64,000 bases of DNA from 2-02-FULL-55-14 sp964473365 (GCA_964473365.1 CAYYOV010000018.1:1-64000), one strand, 5' to 3'. Numbered from the stretch's first letter, positions 9,466-18,208 are shown. Made by a program: numbers and translations. The notes: a model not told the origin generated them from the sequence alone.

Positions 9466-9565
9466 NNNNNNNNNNNNNNNNNNNNNNNNNNNNNNNNNNN
9501 NNNNNNNNNNNNNNNNNNNNNNNNNNNNNNNNNNNNNNNNNNNNNNNNNNNNNNNNNNNNNNNNN
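9466..9565. other. Scaffold gap (100 N)
   Basis: Exactly 100 N. Round-number runs like this are placeholders for gaps of unknown length, so distance and even gene continuity across this point are not known. Confidence 0.99.
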
Positions 9566-10006
9566 GGATCCGTCTCTTTCTACGACAACGGCGCGCTCCG
9601 GACGGCCCTCCTTGCCCGTGACGACACCCTGTTCAACAACATCCTCCCCGCCGGGTCGGTCGTCACGTTTCGCGAGGACAGCACGCTGAAGTGGACGTTT
9701 CTTGCGCACGATGCTCCCCTCGAAGGCATCCTCTGCCGCGGCGACGGGGACAATTACATGAATGCCTTTCATACGAACGGGCGACTTCAGCTCGCATGGC
9801 TCTCCGGCGACCAGGTCGTGCAAGGCATTCCGTGCATGGGGGCCACGTTCTGGCGCGACGTCGCCGGAGGCGGTGTAGGCGTCCACTTCGCCAGCAACGG
9901 ACGGCTCATCCGGGCTAAGCTCTCCAGGGACATTGTGATCCAGGGACGATCGTTCCAGACGGGGGATCAGATCACATTCGACTCCCTCGGCGTCCTGCTC
10001 CCCTAG
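9566..10006 (+). CDS. C-terminal part of a MORN/YwqK-like repeat protein (5' end missing)
   Basis: About 146 residues made of four imperfect repeats of roughly 35 residues with a pattern like F..NGRL..A.LS.D..IQG..., e.g. SVSFYDNGALRTALL, MNAFHTNGRLQLAWL, GVHFASNGRLIRAKL. This resembles MORN/YwqK-type beta-hairpin repeats, which are structural and give no catalytic clue. The 5' end and any signal peptide are lost in the N run. A terminator hairpin follows 32 bases after the stop. Confidence 0.6.
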   Translation, partial: GSVSFYDNGALRTALLARDDTLFNNILPAGSVVTFREDSTLKWTFLAHDAPLEGILCRGDGDNYMNAFHTNGRLQLAWLSGDQVVQGIPCMGATFWRDVAGGGVGVHFASNGRLIRAKLSRDIVIQGRSFQTGDQITFDSLGVLLP

Positions 10007-10037
10007 CGCTCTCCTACCTCGACTATTGCCTGCTTTC

Positions 10038-10072
10038 CGGCCGGACCCCCACGGGTGCCGGCCGTTTCCTTT
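10038..10072 (+). terminator. Rho-independent terminator
   Basis: CGGCCGG pairs with CCGGCCG, with an inner ACCC/GGGT extension, followed by TTTCCTTTCT. It closes the repeat-protein transcript. Confidence 0.75.
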
Positions 10073-10164
10073 CTAACAGGACCTTCACTGACTGTTGACA
10101 CGGCCATGACATGATCCGTCCGGGATCCTTGTAGGTTGCTTCCAGACTTCACGAAGAACTCGTT

Positions 10165-10908
10165 ATGAGCATGATCCTGCATCGTCTCCTCCTTTGTGCC
10201 GCAGCGGTAGTGTTCGCTGTGCCCTTTGCCGGTTGCTACACGCTCGTCGGATTGGCGGTTGGAACCGGGATTGATGCAAGTTCACCCGATTCAACGGTGG
10301 TCTCGGGCGACGAATTGATGTCCGTTCCCTCCGGTTCCGCAGGGGTCTTGACGCTGGACGACGGAACGCGTCGGGAGGTGCAGGGCCTTCGAGCCGAGCT
10401 GTATCAACCGACCGACCACCGCGTCGCCTTCGCAGCAGCCCTCACCGAAGTCCCCGTCTCCCTTCCGCTCCCGCTGGATACGGTTCGACTCGTCCTTGGG
10501 TCCAAAGCGTATTCAGGCTCGATCCTGCGCGGCTATTGCCTCACCGGCCTCTGGGTGTCAACGGAGTCTGGTCACGATGACCTGTTTGTCGCGTGGGACC
10601 GCGTGACCGGCGTGCGCACGGGCAGCGGCGAGGTCTGGACCGGTAGCGACCTGCAGGAAACCTTCATCACTCACCGGCTTCCGTCGCGGAACGGGATTCG
10701 TTTCACGACTGCAACCTCGAATCCAGCCTCGCTTCTGTATGAAGACGTCCCGGCGACCGCGTCGGTCCCGGTAACAGCCGTCCGCAGCCTACGACTCGAG
10801 GCATCTCACAATGCCAAATGGTGGCTGATGGCTGCGGGTACATTCGTCGACCTCGTTGCCGTCCAGATATCGTTTCGCGGATTTCGTGGCTTTAACGTGC
10901 ATCGGTAA
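10165..10908 (+). CDS. Hypothetical lipoprotein
   Basis: A 247-residue protein with a lipoprotein signal peptide and lipobox FAGC near residue 24. The mature part is beta-rich with no recognised motif and a late hydrophobic stretch (WWLMAAGTFVDLVAVQI). It ends 32 bases before the next gene on the same strand, so the two may be an operon. Confidence 0.7.
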   Translation: MSMILHRLLLCAAAVVFAVPFAGCYTLVGLAVGTGIDASSPDSTVVSGDELMSVPSGSAGVLTLDDGTRREVQGLRAELYQPTDHRVAFAAALTEVPVSLPLPLDTVRLVLGSKAYSGSILRGYCLTGLWVSTESGHDDLFVAWDRVTGVRTGSGEVWTGSDLQETFITHRLPSRNGIRFTTATSNPASLLYEDVPATASVPVTAVRSLRLEASHNAKWWLMAAGTFVDLVAVQISFRGFRGFNVHR

Positions 10909-10940
10909 CACAATCGTCCACAACATTCACGGAGGTCGTC

Positions 10941-11504
10941 ATGAGACGCTTGCATTCACTGGCTCTTTTCCTGCTGCTCACCATTGCTTCTTCGATCACG
11001 GGTGCGCAGACATTCCGAACACCCGAGGACGAGGTCGCATTCTCGCGCAGGAGTCTCGACGGGCCGCGCCTGGGGGCCACGTACGTGCTGGGCCAGAACT
11101 CGCTGACTCGCGCGCTCAAAGAACGACAGATCGGCATGCTCATCAGTCAGTTCGGCTGGCACTTCGAATACCAGGTCATTCCCGAGGGCGAGGGTCCATC
11201 GTTCGTTATCGAAGCGATCCCGCTGGTCGGTGGTGTGGAATATGGCACTCTCATCCCAAGCGGCACGCTGGCGATGGGGATCCGGTTCCCCAGCGGGTGG
11301 GAATTCGGTATGGGACCCAACGTGCTGATCACGGACGAAGGCCCGAAGACGGCGCTCGTGCTGGCGGCGGGTAAGTCGATCAACTACGGCGGCGTCAGCA
11401 TCCCGCTCAATCTCGTCTTGGCGACGAACCCCGATGGAAACCGGCTGTCGTTCGTGTTCGGCTACGCGATCTACCAACCCGAGCGGCCGTTGGGAAAGAA
11501 GTGA
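10941..11504 (+). CDS. Secreted hypothetical protein, probable outer-membrane beta-strand protein
   Basis: A 187-residue protein with signal peptide (cleavage likely after residue 22, TGAQ). The remainder is a series of short amphipathic beta strands rich in Gly and aromatic residues (WHFEYQVI, WEFGMGPNVLI, LSFVFGYAIY), as in small outer-membrane barrels. GGAGG precedes the ATG by 6 bases. No family recognised. Confidence 0.7.
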   Translation: MRRLHSLALFLLLTIASSITGAQTFRTPEDEVAFSRRSLDGPRLGATYVLGQNSLTRALKERQIGMLISQFGWHFEYQVIPEGEGPSFVIEAIPLVGGVEYGTLIPSGTLAMGIRFPSGWEFGMGPNVLITDEGPKTALVLAAGKSINYGGVSIPLNLVLATNPDGNRLSFVFGYAIYQPERPLGKK

Positions 11505-11548
11505 ACGTCCTGAAAAAGCGCGCACACAGATCGACACTGAAAAGGAGG

Positions 11549-11725
11549 ATGTGTACGGATCACGTGTCTGTATCCGTGGGGATGGTTTTTTCCGCGTTCA
11601 TCAGTGTTCTCGCTTCCGCGGACCTTCCCACATTCGAGACTGTCGGCTTGCATTTGGCTGCGGAGCTGACAACATTACCAGCGGCAGCACAGACCATCGT
11701 GCCAGGACTTCCGGAGAGACCGTAG
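11549..11725 (+). CDS. Possible small ORF with signal-peptide-like N-terminus
   Basis: The 325 bases between the preceding gene and the YbaK gene hold only this candidate of 58 residues, with a hydrophobic segment MVFSAFISVLASA. AAAGGAGG lies directly before the ATG, too close for a normal ribosome-binding site; a GTG at 11564 is an alternative start. No recognised family; it may be non-coding. Confidence 0.25.
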   Translation: MCTDHVSVSVGMVFSAFISVLASADLPTFETVGLHLAAELTTLPAAAQTIVPGLPERP

Positions 11726-11829
11726 CGTTCACGACCTCCGCTCAACCCACATCATGCGGCTTCACGCGCCCGTGTTGTGGGTTGATGCGTTCATGGGGGT
11801 TCTGCACGTCACCAGATCAGGAGGCGGCC

Positions 11830-12306
11830 ATGATCCTCAAACGACTGCAGGATTTTCTCGATGGCGAGCGGGTCAAGTACGTCATCATGACCCATTCGGT
11901 GGCCTTCACGGCGCAAGAGGTCGCCGCCAGCGCCCACATTCCGGGTCGCGAGATCGCCAAGACGGTGGTCTTTTGGATGGACGGTGCGATGGCGTTGGCC
12001 GTCCTCCCCGGTTCACGGATGGTCGACTTCACGCTCTTGAAGAAGGCGACCGGCGCGCGCGATGTTGAGATCGCGGCCGAGTCGGAATTTCACAACGCGT
12101 TCCCCAACTGCGAGCTTGGGGCCATGCCCCCATTCGGCCAGTTCTTCGATATGAAGACGTTCGTCGACGCCGCGCTGGCCGAGGATAAGGACATCGCCTT
12201 CAATGCGGGGACGCACCGGGATCTCGTACGGATGTCGTATGAGGACTTCGTGCGTCTCGTGCACCCGACGGTCGTGCGGTTCTCATTCGTCAGTCGGGCG
12301 GCGTAG
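11830..12306 (+). CDS. YbaK/ProX-type aminoacyl-tRNA deacylase-like protein
   Basis: A 158-residue protein of the YbaK/ProX editing family, whose members hydrolyse wrongly charged aminoacyl-tRNA in trans. The GREIAKTVVFW segment carries the conserved lysine of the family, and GAMPPFG is the family's Gly-Pro loop. The start ATG 11830 follows AGGAGG by 5 bases. This short version is common in free-standing bacterial deacylases of uncertain amino-acid preference. A longer in-frame reading upstream has no support. Confidence 0.85.
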   Translation: MILKRLQDFLDGERVKYVIMTHSVAFTAQEVAASAHIPGREIAKTVVFWMDGAMALAVLPGSRMVDFTLLKKATGARDVEIAAESEFHNAFPNCELGAMPPFGQFFDMKTFVDAALAEDKDIAFNAGTHRDLVRMSYEDFVRLVHPTVVRFSFVSRAA

Positions 12307-12480
12307 GGCGCTCCGTTTCTCGCAGGCAACGCGCTCCAGGGCGTTCGACGCCCGCAGTCGAAGTGTGACCATGTCGCAACTTCGGGACGCAGTGCTGCGC
12401 CCGCGCTTGACGCTGGGCCGAGTTTTCCGCAGATTGCCCTGCGCTTTTCTACCACCTCACCCTTCGTACGTGCCAACACC

Positions 12481-14028
12481 ATGAGCACAACTCCGATCCG
12501 CCGGCTCGTCCTGGCCAGCTTGCTTCTCGCCCTGACGGGATGCTCCACGTTCGCACCTCGCAACACCGGATCGACCGCCTCCGGGCCCCGGGTCGACCGG
12601 GAATTCCGCGGTGCCTGGGTAGCAACCGTGGGCAACATCGACTGGCCGAGCAAACCCGGGCTCAGCACCGAGGTCCAGCAACGGGAGGCCCGGGCGATCC
12701 TCGACACGGCCGTGTCCCTCGGACTCAATGCCATCGTCTTCCAGGTGCGGCCGCATTGCGATGCCATGTACCGCAGCGACCTTGAGCCCTGGTCGCACTA
12801 CCTGACCGGCGCCCAAGGGCAGGCCCCCTCGCCGTATTACGATCCGCTGGAGTTCTGGGTCGAGGAGGCACATGACCGGGGCTTGGAATTGCATGCATGG
12901 TTCAACCCGTATCGAGCCTTCTTGTCGCGTCGGAACGGTGAGCCGCCCCCCACGTCCATCGTCAACACGAAGCCGCATCTCGTCCGCAAGCTCCAGGGAA
13001 ATACGTGGTGGATGGACCCGGGACATCCAGAGACGCAGGAACATTCTTTTGCGGTGGTCATGGACGTCGTGCGGCGGTACGACGTGGACGGGATCCACTT
13101 CGACGATTATTTCTATCCGTACGGAGACGGCAACTTTCCCGACGATACTACCTGGGCCATGTATCAGGCCAAGGGCGGCTCGCTCTCACGGAACGATTGG
13201 CGTCGTTCGAACGTGAATGCGTACATCGAGCGCCTCTATGCAGCCATCAAGAAGGAAAAACCGTTAGTGAAATTCGGGCTCAGCCCGTTCGGCATCTGGC
13301 GGCCGGGCAATCCGCCCTCGATCGCGGGGTTCGATCAATACAACGGCCTGTATGCCGACGCCAAGCTCTGGTGGAACGAAGGCTGGGTCGATTACTTCAC
13401 GCCGCAACTCTACTGGCCGATTAAGCAAGTGCCGCAGAGTTTTCCGGTGCTGTTGGGATGGTGGACCCGCGAGAACCGCGAAGGGCGACATCTTTGGCCC
13501 GGCATGTACACGGGGAGGATGGTCGGTGATAACCAGGACGAGATCCCCAATGAGATCATGATCGCCCGTGGCTTCGTACCGGAGGGTCCGGGACACATTC
13601 ACTTCAGTTTCCGCACATTCCAACGCGACAGCGCGGTGGTGAACAACGTACTTCGATCGGGCGTCTATCGCACTCCCGCAGTCGTGCCGGCCTCACCCTG
13701 GCTCGACGACGATCCGCCGGCCCAGCCTGAGTTGACCGTGACGGCCGACTCGCTCAACGCCCAACTCACGTGGACACATCCAAACAGCGCCGACGTCTTC
13801 CGATGGGTCGTCTACGCCCGCTATGGTCAGGCATGGGAGCCGATGGTGCAGAACCGCTACTCGACGTCTGCCACGCTTTCGCGCGAGCGCACAGTTGAGG
13901 AACGAAGTCGTCGGCGCGGACAGCCGGATTCCGTGCGTGTCCGCTTCGAGCGTCTGCAGGAGGTCGGTGTAAGCGCGCTGGACCGTGTGGGAAATGAAAG
14001 TCCGGTGCGCATCATCGGTATTCAATGA
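12481..14028 (+). CDS. GHL10 (DUF187) family glycoside hydrolase-like lipoprotein
   Basis: A 515-residue lipoprotein (lipobox LTGC near residue 20) with a full glycosyl-hydrolase-like 10 domain from about residue 40 to 400. The family signature FRGAWVATVGNIDWPS is intact, followed by NAIVFQVRPHCDAMY, LHAWFNPYRAF and DGIHFDDYFYPY, the strand ends of a TIM barrel with the acidic residues. The E. coli relative DigH (YddW) cuts denuded peptidoglycan strands, so an envelope role is likely. The last 100 residues look like a fibronectin III-type domain (LTWTHPNSADVFRWVVYARYG). Confidence 0.9.
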   Translation: MSTTPIRRLVLASLLLALTGCSTFAPRNTGSTASGPRVDREFRGAWVATVGNIDWPSKPGLSTEVQQREARAILDTAVSLGLNAIVFQVRPHCDAMYRSDLEPWSHYLTGAQGQAPSPYYDPLEFWVEEAHDRGLELHAWFNPYRAFLSRRNGEPPPTSIVNTKPHLVRKLQGNTWWMDPGHPETQEHSFAVVMDVVRRYDVDGIHFDDYFYPYGDGNFPDDTTWAMYQAKGGSLSRNDWRRSNVNAYIERLYAAIKKEKPLVKFGLSPFGIWRPGNPPSIAGFDQYNGLYADAKLWWNEGWVDYFTPQLYWPIKQVPQSFPVLLGWWTRENREGRHLWPGMYTGRMVGDNQDEIPNEIMIARGFVPEGPGHIHFSFRTFQRDSAVVNNVLRSGVYRTPAVVPASPWLDDDPPAQPELTVTADSLNAQLTWTHPNSADVFRWVVYARYGQAWEPMVQNRYSTSATLSRERTVEERSRRRGQPDSVRVRFERLQEVGVSALDRVGNESPVRIIGIQ

Positions 14029-14050
14029 CGAAACATTCCAGATACCAGAG

Positions 14051-14099
14051 TCGTGGTTTGGCCGTTTGGCGGTCTGGACGTTTGTTTGGACATTTGGAG
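14051..14099. repeat. Degenerate heptad array, TTTGGAC type (left arm of an inverted pair)
   Basis: Seven loose 7-base units: TCGTGGT, TTGGCCG, TTTGGCG, GTCTGGA, CGTTTGT, TTGGACA, TTTGGAG. Its reverse complement shares the blocks CTCCAAATG, TCCAAACAAACG and GCCAAACG, in the same order, with the array at 15156-15198 on the other side of the dehydrogenase gene. Confidence 0.75.
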
Positions 14100-14138
14100 C
14101 ATTTCACCCCCATCAACGTTGATCTCTGACAGGTACGT

Positions 14139-15155
14139 ATGAGCACAACGGTGTTCATCACCGGGGCCAACGGCGAGATCGGCCACGGCCTGATCCACCA
14201 TCTCTCCGACCAGGATAACATCCAGATCGTCGCGCTCGACCTTCACCCGATGGACGCGGAGATCGCCCGACGGTGCACACAAACGATCGTCGGCGACATC
14301 CTCGACCCGAGCGTCCTCCAGCGGGTATCGTCGGGATCTGAGTTCAGCGTGATCTACCATCTGGCGGCGCTCCTTTCGACCCGCTCGGAAAAGGAACCCC
14401 TCCTCGCTCACCGGGTCAACGTCGACGGGATGCTGAACATCCTGGAACTCGCCAACACGCAGTCGAAGGTCCAGGGCCATTCGGTGATGGTCCTGTATCC
14501 CAGCTCCATCGCCGTTTATGGGATGCCTTCGCTCGACGCGAAACAGCTCGCCAGTCCTGTGCGCGAGGCCGATTGGTGCCAGCCGCGCACGATGTACGGC
14601 ATCAACAAGCTCTACTGCGAACACCTCGGATCGTACTACAGCGACCATTATCGGCAGCTCGACATGGCCCCGTCCGGACCGCGTGTCGACGTTCGATGCA
14701 TCCGTTTCCCGGGGCTCATCAGCGCTCAGACGCTGCCGACCGGCGGGACCAGCGACTTCGGGCCCGAGATGCTTCATGCGGCCGCCCAGAAGAAGCCGTA
14801 TCCCTGTTTCGTGCGGGCAGATTCACGGATCCCGTTCATGGCCATGCCCGATGCGGTGCGCGCTATCCTCAAGCTTGCGTCTGCACCTGCCGATCGATTG
14901 ACACAGCGATCGTACAATATCGGCGCTTTCAATCCGTCGGCGGGGGAATTCGCAGAGCTCGTGCGGGACGCATTTCCGGGGGCGGAGATCACATTCGAGC
15001 CCGATGTGCGCCGGCAGGCGATCGTCGACAGTTGGCCGGCAGACGTGGACTCATCAGCCGCCATGCGCGATTGGGGATTCAAACCGACCTATTCGCTGAA
15101 GCGAGCGTTCGAAGAATATCTGGTGCCGGCGGTGCGGGAGAGATATAGGGCGTAG
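14139..15155 (+). CDS. tdh: L-threonine 3-dehydrogenase, SDR/epimerase type
   Basis: A 338-residue NAD-dependent enzyme oxidising L-threonine to 2-amino-3-ketobutyrate. The Rossmann motif G9-x2-G12-x2-G15 is at the N-terminus, and the catalytic pair is Y153/K157 in MYGINK with SS in YPSSIAVYG. The C-terminal half matches the short-chain TDH family rather than sugar epimerases: RCIRFPGLISAQTLPTGG, DSRIPFMAMPDA and QAIVDSWPADVDSSAA. The usual partner KBL ligase is not next to it. It sits alone between inverted heptad arrays, and its stop codon touches the right-hand one. Confidence 0.88.
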   Translation: MSTTVFITGANGEIGHGLIHHLSDQDNIQIVALDLHPMDAEIARRCTQTIVGDILDPSVLQRVSSGSEFSVIYHLAALLSTRSEKEPLLAHRVNVDGMLNILELANTQSKVQGHSVMVLYPSSIAVYGMPSLDAKQLASPVREADWCQPRTMYGINKLYCEHLGSYYSDHYRQLDMAPSGPRVDVRCIRFPGLISAQTLPTGGTSDFGPEMLHAAAQKKPYPCFVRADSRIPFMAMPDAVRAILKLASAPADRLTQRSYNIGAFNPSAGEFAELVRDAFPGAEITFEPDVRRQAIVDSWPADVDSSAAMRDWGFKPTYSLKRAFEEYLVPAVRERYRA

Positions 15156-15198
15156 ACTCCAAACTCCAAATGGCCAGACTCCAAACAAACGCCAAACG
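15156..15198. repeat. Heptad array, ACTCCAA type (right arm of an inverted pair)
   Basis: ACTCCAA, ACTCCAA, ATGGCCAG (8), ACTCCAA, ACAAACG, CCAAACG, starting on the base after the tdh stop codon. A 23-base stretch (15163-15185) recurs exactly at 49023-49045. Confidence 0.85.
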
Positions 15199-15263
15199 CT
15201 CTACTCTTTTGAGAACGATCCGCAGACGCGGCAAAGGCCAAAGGCATGAATCAAGACTCAAAA

Positions 15264-15294
15264 GGGCTGGCGTAATGTAGCGCCGGCCTTTGTC
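15264..15294 (+). terminator. Rho-independent terminator
   Basis: GGCTGGCG pairs with CGCCGGCC (one T-G pair) around TAATGTAG, flanked by AAAA upstream and TTTGTCGTT downstream. It is about 110 bases after tdh. Confidence 0.7.
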
Positions 15295-15313
15295 GTTCAA
15301 CGTCTTCATCGCC

Positions 15314-15348
15314 CCCCCCTCACCCCTACTCTCCACCACTCCTCCCAG
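15314..15348. repeat. Short heptad array, pyrimidine-rich
   Basis: Five units: CCCCCCT, CACCCCT, ACTCTCC, ACCACTC, CTCCCAG. It sits 11 bases upstream of the methyltransferase start. Period 7 is weaker here because of low complexity. Confidence 0.5.
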
Positions 15349-15359
15349 CAATCTTCACG

Positions 15360-15950
15360 TTGATCGCTCTGAATTCCATTCCCCCCTCGGCCTCCGACCG
15401 TCTTCTTCGTTCGTGGGGGCACGATCTGGTCGAAGAATACGCAGAAATGGTCACGCGGGCCGGCTTTGATCCCTCGGCACCAGTCGTCGAGCTCGCTACT
15501 GGTACGGGACGCATGTCGGCCGTGCTGGCACATCTCGGCTATCGGGTCATCAGCGGGGACCGGACGCTGGAGAAGCGAGAACGCGTCATGGAGCGTCTCG
15601 CGGAAGCTCGGGCTCGGGTGACGTTGGTGGGATTGGAGATGGGACGGCTTCCGTTCCGCAGCGGATCGCTCATGAGCGTCACGTGTGTCAACACGCTCCA
15701 CGAGATCGACGATCCTGGGCCGGCCCTCAAAGAGCTCCTTCGCGTTCGAGATCCTCTTGGCCGACTGCTGATCGCGGACTTCAACGAACGGGGCTTCGAC
15801 GTGATGCAACGCTTAGAGCGGGAGATCTATCGGCGGGACCATCCGCGGGGATCGATGCCGATCGCGAATGTGGAGCGGGTGCTGCAGGAATCGGGCGCAC
15901 GATTCGAAACGTTCGAGACAGGCCTGAACGTCGTAGTTGCTGTGAGGTGA
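15360..15950 (+). CDS. Class I SAM-dependent methyltransferase
   Basis: A 196-residue methyltransferase: VVELATGTGRMSAVLA is motif I, followed by VISGDRT (ribose binding), TCVNTLHEIDDP (motif II) and GRLLIADFNERGFD (motif III). The methionine/ubiquinone-type spacing is typical of Methyltransf_11/25. The TTG start at 15360 is the only one before motif I and lacks a clear ribosome-binding site. Substrate unknown. Confidence 0.78.
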   Translation: MIALNSIPPSASDRLLRSWGHDLVEEYAEMVTRAGFDPSAPVVELATGTGRMSAVLAHLGYRVISGDRTLEKRERVMERLAEARARVTLVGLEMGRLPFRSGSLMSVTCVNTLHEIDDPGPALKELLRVRDPLGRLLIADFNERGFDVMQRLEREIYRRDHPRGSMPIANVERVLQESGARFETFETGLNVVVAVR

Positions 15951-16080
15951 GAATCTAGCAGCTACTGCCCCCCTATGGCAGTACGGGAAGTAACGTAGTG
16001 CGGAAGCTGTCTTCCGGCCCCAGGATCGCGCGTGAAAGGATTTCTCGCATCCGCTTTCCGCTCCGATACCTCCACCTCAC

Positions 16081-16136
16081 CTTCTTCCTCTCCCCTTCCT
16101 CCTCCCTCCTTTCTCCTCTCTCAGTTCTCCTCCGCC
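16081..16136. repeat. Heptad array, CTTCCTC pyrimidine type
   Basis: Eight units: CTTCTTC, CTCTCCC, CTTCCTC, CTCCCTC, CTTTCTC, CTCTCTC, AGTTCTC, CTCCGCC. The last two and a half units encode the C-terminus and stop codon of the acyltransferase gene on the other strand. Confidence 0.75.
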
Positions 16137-17038
16137 ACCCAGTGTTTCCACCGCTTGTGCGTCCACATCCACTGGTCCGGGTCGCGCAGGATATACTCTT
16201 CGGTCATGGCCGTGAACCGGCTCGTCAACTCCACGACGTTCGTCTCGCTGTAACCGTGGATGCCTTCCGATGGGACGCGGACCAGATCGCCACGATAGGT
16301 CTCGTTTGACACGCGTCGCAAGCGGCAAAGGTAGATCGGCACCCCTGTCTTCAATGACAATGCAGCGGGACCCTTTGCGGTAGGAACGCTTCGCCCGAAG
16401 AACGGCACGCGGATACTCTCCTTTGGAACGCTTTGGTCTGCGGCGAGGATCACGATGCCGCCACCCTGCGCTTCAGCCATCGTGTCCCCCACGGCCGTCT
16501 GCATCGGGATCCACTTCAGACCAAACTTCGAACGCCACGCGTAGATGAACCGATCGGTCAACGGGTTCGAAAGTGGCTTGTACACGACCGAGGTCCTGCC
16601 GGGAAACGCGGCATTCACACCTTGTAGTATAAATTCCCATCCCGCCATGTGGCTGACGATCACGACTGCGCCCCGGTCGCCCAGGTCTCGACGGACTTCC
16701 TCCGCGTTTTCGACGACCGCTTCGTGTCGGAGACGCGCGAAGTCGAGCCGAGGAAACCAGAGCAACTCAAGAAAGCTCACGGCGACCGTCTCGAACGACC
16801 CGTGTGCAATTCGCTCGAGCTCGTGTTCCGAATGGTTCGAGAATGCCGCCCGGAGGTTCTCCAAGGCCACGCGTCGGCGCGAGCCGAGCAGTCGATATCC
16901 CAACCTGCCGAGCGAGCGTCCAAGTGCCCGCACCACAGACAGCGGAATCAGACAGACGAGCGCCGTCATGAGGAAGAAGAATGGCAGTTCGAGAAGATGA
17001 TGGACCTTGAACGGCCGCGAGATCGGTGGCTTCAGCAT
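16121..17038 (-). CDS. LpxL/HtrB-family lipid A acyltransferase-like protein
   Basis: A 305-residue membrane-anchored acyltransferase that would add a secondary acyl chain to lipid A or a related lipid. An N-terminal hydrophobic helix (FFFLMTALVCLIPLSVV) is followed by the catalytic HxxxxE motif in SHMAGWEF, then DQSVPKESIRVPFFG and the GVPIYLC substrate region. Length and motif order fit the family. It indicates a Gram-negative envelope. The last residues and stop codon are embedded in a heptad array. Confidence 0.88.
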   Translation of the reverse strand: MLKPPISRPFKVHHLLELPFFFLMTALVCLIPLSVVRALGRSLGRLGYRLLGSRRRVALENLRAAFSNHSEHELERIAHGSFETVAVSFLELLWFPRLDFARLRHEAVVENAEEVRRDLGDRGAVVIVSHMAGWEFILQGVNAAFPGRTSVVYKPLSNPLTDRFIYAWRSKFGLKWIPMQTAVGDTMAEAQGGGIVILAADQSVPKESIRVPFFGRSVPTAKGPAALSLKTGVPIYLCRLRRVSNETYRGDLVRVPSEGIHGYSETNVVELTSRFTAMTEEYILRDPDQWMWTHKRWKHWVAEEN

Positions 17039-17128
17039 GAAGCAATGTACTCATGTTTCGTGGAATCTGTGATAGTCGTGGTTCGGGGTTGGGGTCATTT
17101 TACGTACTGCTCTATTCTCCAAGGATCC

Positions 17129-17170
17129 CTCACGCATCAGCCATCGCCTCCATCCTATTTCCCCTCACGC
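17129..17170. repeat. Weak heptad array between acyltransferase and deoC
   Basis: CTCACGC, ATCAGCC, ATCGCCT, CCATCCT, ATTTCCC, CTCACGC. The first and last units are identical, and the others are degenerate. Confidence 0.4.
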
Positions 17171-17194
17171 AAAGAATCGGTACCATTGACGACC

Positions 17195-18208
17195 ATGGCC
17201 ATCAAGGATAAACATCGCGCTCCTGCCCGGAACGCGATCCGGCGAACGGCCGCCGGTCTGAAAACCAATTCGCCGATCCCGTTCGATCCAGCACTCGTCC
17301 ACGCGATGCGCGTGAACCGGAGCGCCATCGAGGCCCGCGCCGTCGAGCTCGGCACCCGCCGGTCGTTCAAGGTCGAAGCACAGGTCGCAGCCTACGTCAC
17401 CGCCATCCGCTGCATGGACCTGACGACCCTGGCTGGAGATGATACCGCCGGTCGTGTGGCACGGCTCTGCGCAAAAGCCATCAACCCGGTGGAGCCGGAG
17501 ATCATCCAGGCCCTGCATCTCCCGCCGATCACCGTTGCGGCCGTCTGCGTCTATCCCGCACAGGTGAAGGCTGCCGTCGGATCACTCGGCGGACGATTGC
17601 CCGTCGCCTCAGTGGCGACCGGATTCCCCGCCGGACAGACGTTCATCGGCCTCAAGACCAAAGAGATCGACATGGCCATCAAGGCCGGAGCGACGGAGAT
17701 CGACGTCGTGATCAGCCGCGAGAAAGTGTTGACCGGACAGTGGCGGTCGCTCTACGACGAGATCGTCGCATATCGCGACGTCTGTGGCTCGCGCGCCAAG
17801 CTCAAGACAATCCTGGGGGTCGGCAATCTCGAAACGCTCGCAAACATCGCCGCCGCGTCAGCCGTGGCCATCATGGCCGGGTCCGACACGATCAAGACCT
17901 CCACGGGCTTCGAGCCGACCAATGCGACACTTGAAAGCGGGCTCGTCATGGTGCGACAGATCCGCCGGTTCATCGACCTTGGAGCGCTCGGTGCGCGTTC
18001 CGTCGGGTTCAAGCCCGCCGGGGGCATCCGCACGGCAAAGGACGCCATGCTGTGGCTGACGCTGATGCTCGAAGAAATGGGACCGGAGTGGACCCAGCCG
18101 CACCTGTTCCGCCTGGGCGCCAGCGCCCTCCTGACCGACATCGAACGACAGCTGCGGCACCTGGCGTACGGCCGGTACTCCAACGTGCAGTACCATCCAA
18201 TGGCTTAG
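17195..18208 (+). CDS. deoC: Deoxyribose-phosphate aldolase
   Basis: A 337-residue class I aldolase that splits 2-deoxyribose 5-phosphate to glyceraldehyde 3-phosphate and acetaldehyde. The Schiff-base lysine is K234 (TIKTSTGF), with the partner K273 (GFKPAGGIR) and D170 (EIDVVI). It belongs to the longer DeoC form with an N-terminal extension (RRTA..FDPALV). The next gene is an aldehyde dehydrogenase that could remove the acetaldehyde, a recurrent neighbourhood. ATG 17195 is used; the frame is open far upstream but reads antisense to the acyltransferase gene. Confidence 0.93.
   Translation: MAIKDKHRAPARNAIRRTAAGLKTNSPIPFDPALVHAMRVNRSAIEARAVELGTRRSFKVEAQVAAYVTAIRCMDLTTLAGDDTAGRVARLCAKAINPVEPEIIQALHLPPITVAAVCVYPAQVKAAVGSLGGRLPVASVATGFPAGQTFIGLKTKEIDMAIKAGATEIDVVISREKVLTGQWRSLYDEIVAYRDVCGSRAKLKTILGVGNLETLANIAAASAVAIMAGSDTIKTSTGFEPTNATLESGLVMVRQIRRFIDLGALGARSVGFKPAGGIRTAKDAMLWLTLMLEEMGPEWTQPHLFRLGASALLTDIERQLRHLAYGRYSNVQYHPMA

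Noticed and set aside
12330..12360. GGGCG/CGCCC hairpin after the YbaK gene
   Set aside because: The stem is only 5 bases and no T tract follows, so I do not call it a terminator.
14022..14777. Minus-strand open frame of 251 residues over tdh
   Set aside because: It is antisense to a gene with a clear Rossmann motif and family-specific C-terminus, and its translation has no recognisable domain.
16649..17194. N-terminal extension of the deoC frame
   Set aside because: The upstream part of the open frame runs antisense through the acyltransferase gene. The DeoC family starts near ATG 17195.
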